Source: Bacteroidales bacterium
Lineage (GTDB): Bacteria; Bacteroidota; Bacteroidia; Bacteroidales; Lentimicrobiaceae
DNA length: 15,348 nucleotides
Direction: 5' to 3'
NCBI GenBank assembly: GCA_022837485.1
Contig: JALHHH010000024.1
Coordinates: forward strand, 1-15,348
The translations under genes were made by a program, and so were the position numbers. The notes beneath the pieces are model-generated. The model had not been told where the DNA came from and ran no database searches. It saw nothing but the letters and a program-made list of their open reading frames with translations. Below, in pieces: positions 13,176 to 15,348 of the stretch. Positions within the stretch are counted from its first letter, which is position 1; the number at the start of each line of letters is the position of its first letter.

Positions 13176-14081
13176 ATGGGCATGAAAAAGAAATTAACAG
13201 GGACTGGTGTGGCTTTGGTTACCCCATTTCACAAGCAGGGTACGATCGATTTCGGTTCCCTCGAAAAATTGATTGAACACACCATCAACAACGGGGTAAA
13301 TTACCTGGTTGTTCTGGGTACAACCGGTGAAGCGGCCACCTTATCGAAAGATGAAAAGAATGCCCTCGTTCAGTTTGTGAAAGATCAGGTTGACAAAAGG
13401 GTGCCCCTGGTTCTCGGTATGGGGGGCTACAATACCCAGGAAGTGATCAACAATCTCCAGACCTTTGATTCCGATGGTATTGATGCCATTTTGTCGGTAA
13501 CGCCCTATTACAACAAACCCTCGCAAAGAGGATTGTATCTGCATTATAAACACATTGCATCTGCAAGTCCGCTCCCGGTAATTATGTACAACGTACCCGG
13601 TCGTACCAGTGTGAATATGAAAGCGGAAACCACCCTTCAGCTGGCATCCGAATTTGAGAACATCATCGGGATCAAGGAGGCGTCGGGCAACATGAGTCAG
13701 ATTATGGAGATAATAAGGCTGAGACCCAGAGATTTTCTTGTTATTTCCGGAGACGATGGAATTACCATGCCGTTGATTGCAGCAGGTGCAAACGGAGTGA
13801 TATCCGTTGTTGCAAACGCCTTTCCGGCAGCATATTCGGCAATGGTGAATGCATCATTACAGGGAAAGCTTGATGAAGCCCGCCGCCTGCATTACCACAT
13901 GCTCCCGCTTATCGACGCTCTCTTTGCCGATGGAAGTCCGGGCGGTATAAAGGCAGCACTTGACATTATGAAGCTTGTTCCCAATAACCTGAGGCTTCCG
14001 GTTGTGAAAGTGAATAAGGCAACCCAGAATCTTATCGGAAGCATTCTGTCCGATCTTCGGGAAAAGGGCATCGAATGCTGA
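13176..14081 (+). CDS. dapA: 4-hydroxy-tetrahydrodipicolinate synthase
   Basis: This cytosolic class I aldolase condenses pyruvate with aspartate-4-semialdehyde, the first committed step to diaminopimelate (cell wall) and lysine. All active-site elements are present in its 301 residues. GTTGE (48-52) binds the carboxylate of pyruvate. TPYYNKP (109-115) carries the tyrosine pair at the subunit interface. MYNVPGRT (137-144) holds Tyr138 of the catalytic triad and Arg143. GIKEASG (165-171) has the Schiff-base Lys167, and GANGVISV (204-211) follows. Length is normal for the family (about 290-300). Two starts are possible, ATG 13176 and ATG 13182 (MKKKLTG). They differ by two residues, and the upstream one is listed. 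It sits 19 bases behind the DUF6913-like gene. Confidence 0.97.
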   Translation: MGMKKKLTGTGVALVTPFHKQGTIDFGSLEKLIEHTINNGVNYLVVLGTTGEAATLSKDEKNALVQFVKDQVDKRVPLVLGMGGYNTQEVINNLQTFDSDGIDAILSVTPYYNKPSQRGLYLHYKHIASASPLPVIMYNVPGRTSVNMKAETTLQLASEFENIIGIKEASGNMSQIMEIIRLRPRDFLVISGDDGITMPLIAAGANGVISVVANAFPAAYSAMVNASLQGKLDEARRLHYHMLPLIDALFADGSPGGIKAALDIMKLVPNNLRLPVVKVNKATQNLIGSILSDLREKGIEC

Positions 14082-14107
14082 GTGTAATTTATTAATTAGC
14101 GCTTCAA

Positions 14108-15348
14108 ATGAAGAAGGTACTTTTACTTATTGCCATCTTACTGACTCTCAGCACCAGGGCTCAGCTGCCTGTTTCGGAAATTCATCCCGACAAGCTTTTT
14201 CAAACGGAAGGAGAAGTCTATTTCCGCCTTCCCGGAGCTGCAGGCATGGCCGGAATTTTAACCAGAATTATAAGTATTGATGCCGTAAAGGATGGCGATA
14301 TTTATGCATATGCCAGCATGAATGAGTTTCTGCGGCTAATGGAATTCGGCTCTGTTACTTTTGAACTTTTGCCTCATCCCGGAGATCTTATTAATCCGGA
14401 AATGACGAACCTGCCGCGGGAGGTGCTTGACTGGAATTTTTATCCGACCTATACGGCTTATGAAGAGCTTATGGCGCAGTTTGCCGCAGATTACCCCGAT
14501 ATTTGCACATTGCATACGTTCGGAGTATTGCCCAGCGGCCGCAAGCTTATGGCTGTCAGAATTTCTGATAACGTCAATGCCGATGAAGATGAGCCCGAGT
14601 TTTTCTACACATCTACCATGCACGGCGATGAAACTACCGGATACGTGCTGATGCTGCACCTGATCGACTACCTGCTATCAAACTATAATCAGGATCCCAG
14701 GGTTACAAGCCTGGTCAACAACATCGATATCTGGATCAATCCACTTGCCAATCCAGACGGGACCTATTTCGGAGGCAATCATACCGTGAACGGCGCGCGC
14801 AGGTACAATGCCAATTATGTGGATATCAACAGGAACTTTCCCGACCCGAACGACGGCCCTCACCCCGACGGAAATGCCTGGCAGCCTGAAACCATTGCGT
14901 TTATGGAGTTTGCCGAAAGCCGTAATTTTGTTATGAGTGCCAACTTTCATGGAGGTGCCGAAGTGGTGAATTATCCGTGGGACACCTGGAGCCGCCCCAC
15001 AGCCGATGAAAATTGGTGGATTATGGCGAGCCGGCAGTATGCCGATACCGTGCATGCAAACTCTCCCTCAGGGTATTTCGACGACCTTGAAAACGGAATC
15101 TCCAATGGTTACGACTGGTATCGCATTACAGGCGGAAGGCAGGATTACATGAATTACTTTCAGCAGTGCCGGGAGGTAACCCTTGAAATATCCAATACAA
15201 AATTGCCCCCTGCCAGCCAGCTCCCTTTGTTCTGGAATTATAACTATCGTTCCATTCTGAATTACCTTGAACAGGTAACCTATGGAATCCGTGGCATCGT
15301 TTCCGATACCATCACCGGAGAACCCCTGAAGGCTCAGGTTCTTATAAG
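14108..15348 (+). CDS. Exported M14 zinc carboxypeptidase, N-terminal part (cut by window edge)
   Basis: The frame is open from ATG 14108 to the right edge (413 complete codons). A signal peptide (MKKVLLLIAILLTLSTRAQ, cut near residue 18) is followed by a pro-like region (20-108). The M14 peptidase domain runs from about 110 to 390. Zinc ligands are H172 and E175 in MHGDET, and H281 in NFHGG. R242 in DINRNFPD matches the substrate-binding Arg145 of carboxypeptidase A, and E360 in EVTLEIS is the general base. The NPLANPDGT stretch is also typical. This fits the N/E (regulatory) subfamily. From 391 (YGIRGIVSDTITGEPLKAQVLI) a carboxypeptidase regulatory-like beta domain begins, and the rest, perhaps with a T9SS tail, lies beyond the window. 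It starts 26 bases after dapA with no clear promoter between. Confidence 0.93.
   Translation, partial: MKKVLLLIAILLTLSTRAQLPVSEIHPDKLFQTEGEVYFRLPGAAGMAGILTRIISIDAVKDGDIYAYASMNEFLRLMEFGSVTFELLPHPGDLINPEMTNLPREVLDWNFYPTYTAYEELMAQFAADYPDICTLHTFGVLPSGRKLMAVRISDNVNADEDEPEFFYTSTMHGDETTGYVLMLHLIDYLLSNYNQDPRVTSLVNNIDIWINPLANPDGTYFGGNHTVNGARRYNANYVDINRNFPDPNDGPHPDGNAWQPETIAFMEFAESRNFVMSANFHGGAEVVNYPWDTWSRPTADENWWIMASRQYADTVHANSPSGYFDDLENGISNGYDWYRITGGRQDYMNYFQQCREVTLEISNTKLPPASQLPLFWNYNYRSILNYLEQVTYGIRGIVSDTITGEPLKAQVLI

Noticed and set aside
1..15348. Mobile element, phage, CRISPR, toxin-antitoxin or defence genes
   Set aside because: No transposase, integrase, terminal repeats, regular direct repeats or defence-type domains were seen. 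Gene content and promoter style are uniform along the window.

Overview
The base composition, gene families and promoters all point to a member of the Bacteroidota, probably the Bacteroidales/Marinilabiliales side. The evidence is a set of -7 boxes fitting TAnnTTTG (the Bacteroidetes housekeeping consensus) in front of most transcription units, a type B L31, an alternative GlmU-like protein next to lon, a DUF6913-type protein in front of dapA, and an exported peptidase with a type IX secretion (T9SS) C-terminal tail. I see no tRNA, rRNA, CRISPR array, insertion sequence, integrase or phage gene. The window reads as ordinary chromosome.

Layout. 1-681 (minus) is the 5' part of serC, cut by the window edge, with a well-formed promoter behind it. 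962-1903 (minus) encodes an exported protein of unknown function. It is divergent from 1997-3028 (plus), a degenerate member of the LuxC/acyl-CoA reductase family, and the two promoters nearly touch. 3181-3453 is ribosomal protein L31 type B, with a strong promoter, a leader containing two hairpins, and a terminator behind it. 3559-4734 is a GlmU-like sugar nucleotidyltransferase/acyltransferase with its own terminator. 4974-7418 is the Lon protease, followed closely by a flavodoxin-fold NAD(P)H oxidoreductase (7454-8032). 8069-10066 (minus) is an exported M1 metallopeptidase. Divergent from it, 10257-11906 is a peptide-type solute-binding lipoprotein, and 11959-12483 is a flavin reductase. 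12605-13156 (DUF6913-like, TTG start) and 13176-14081 (dapA) form a tight pair. 14108 to the right edge is the N-terminal part of an exported M14 zinc carboxypeptidase.

How the genes fit together. serC and dapA serve amino-acid synthesis (serine/PLP and lysine/diaminopimelate). The GlmU-like protein points to activated amino-sugar supply. L31 and Lon serve translation and protein quality control. The two exported peptidases (M1 and M14) and the peptide-binding-type lipoprotein suggest use of external protein, although no permease or ATPase genes lie beside the binding protein.

No clear new multi-gene system is visible. The points most worth checking are the LuxC-family protein that has apparently lost its catalytic cysteine, the two-hairpin L31 leader, the touching divergent promoters at about 1970-1988, and the uncharacterised exported protein at 962-1903.
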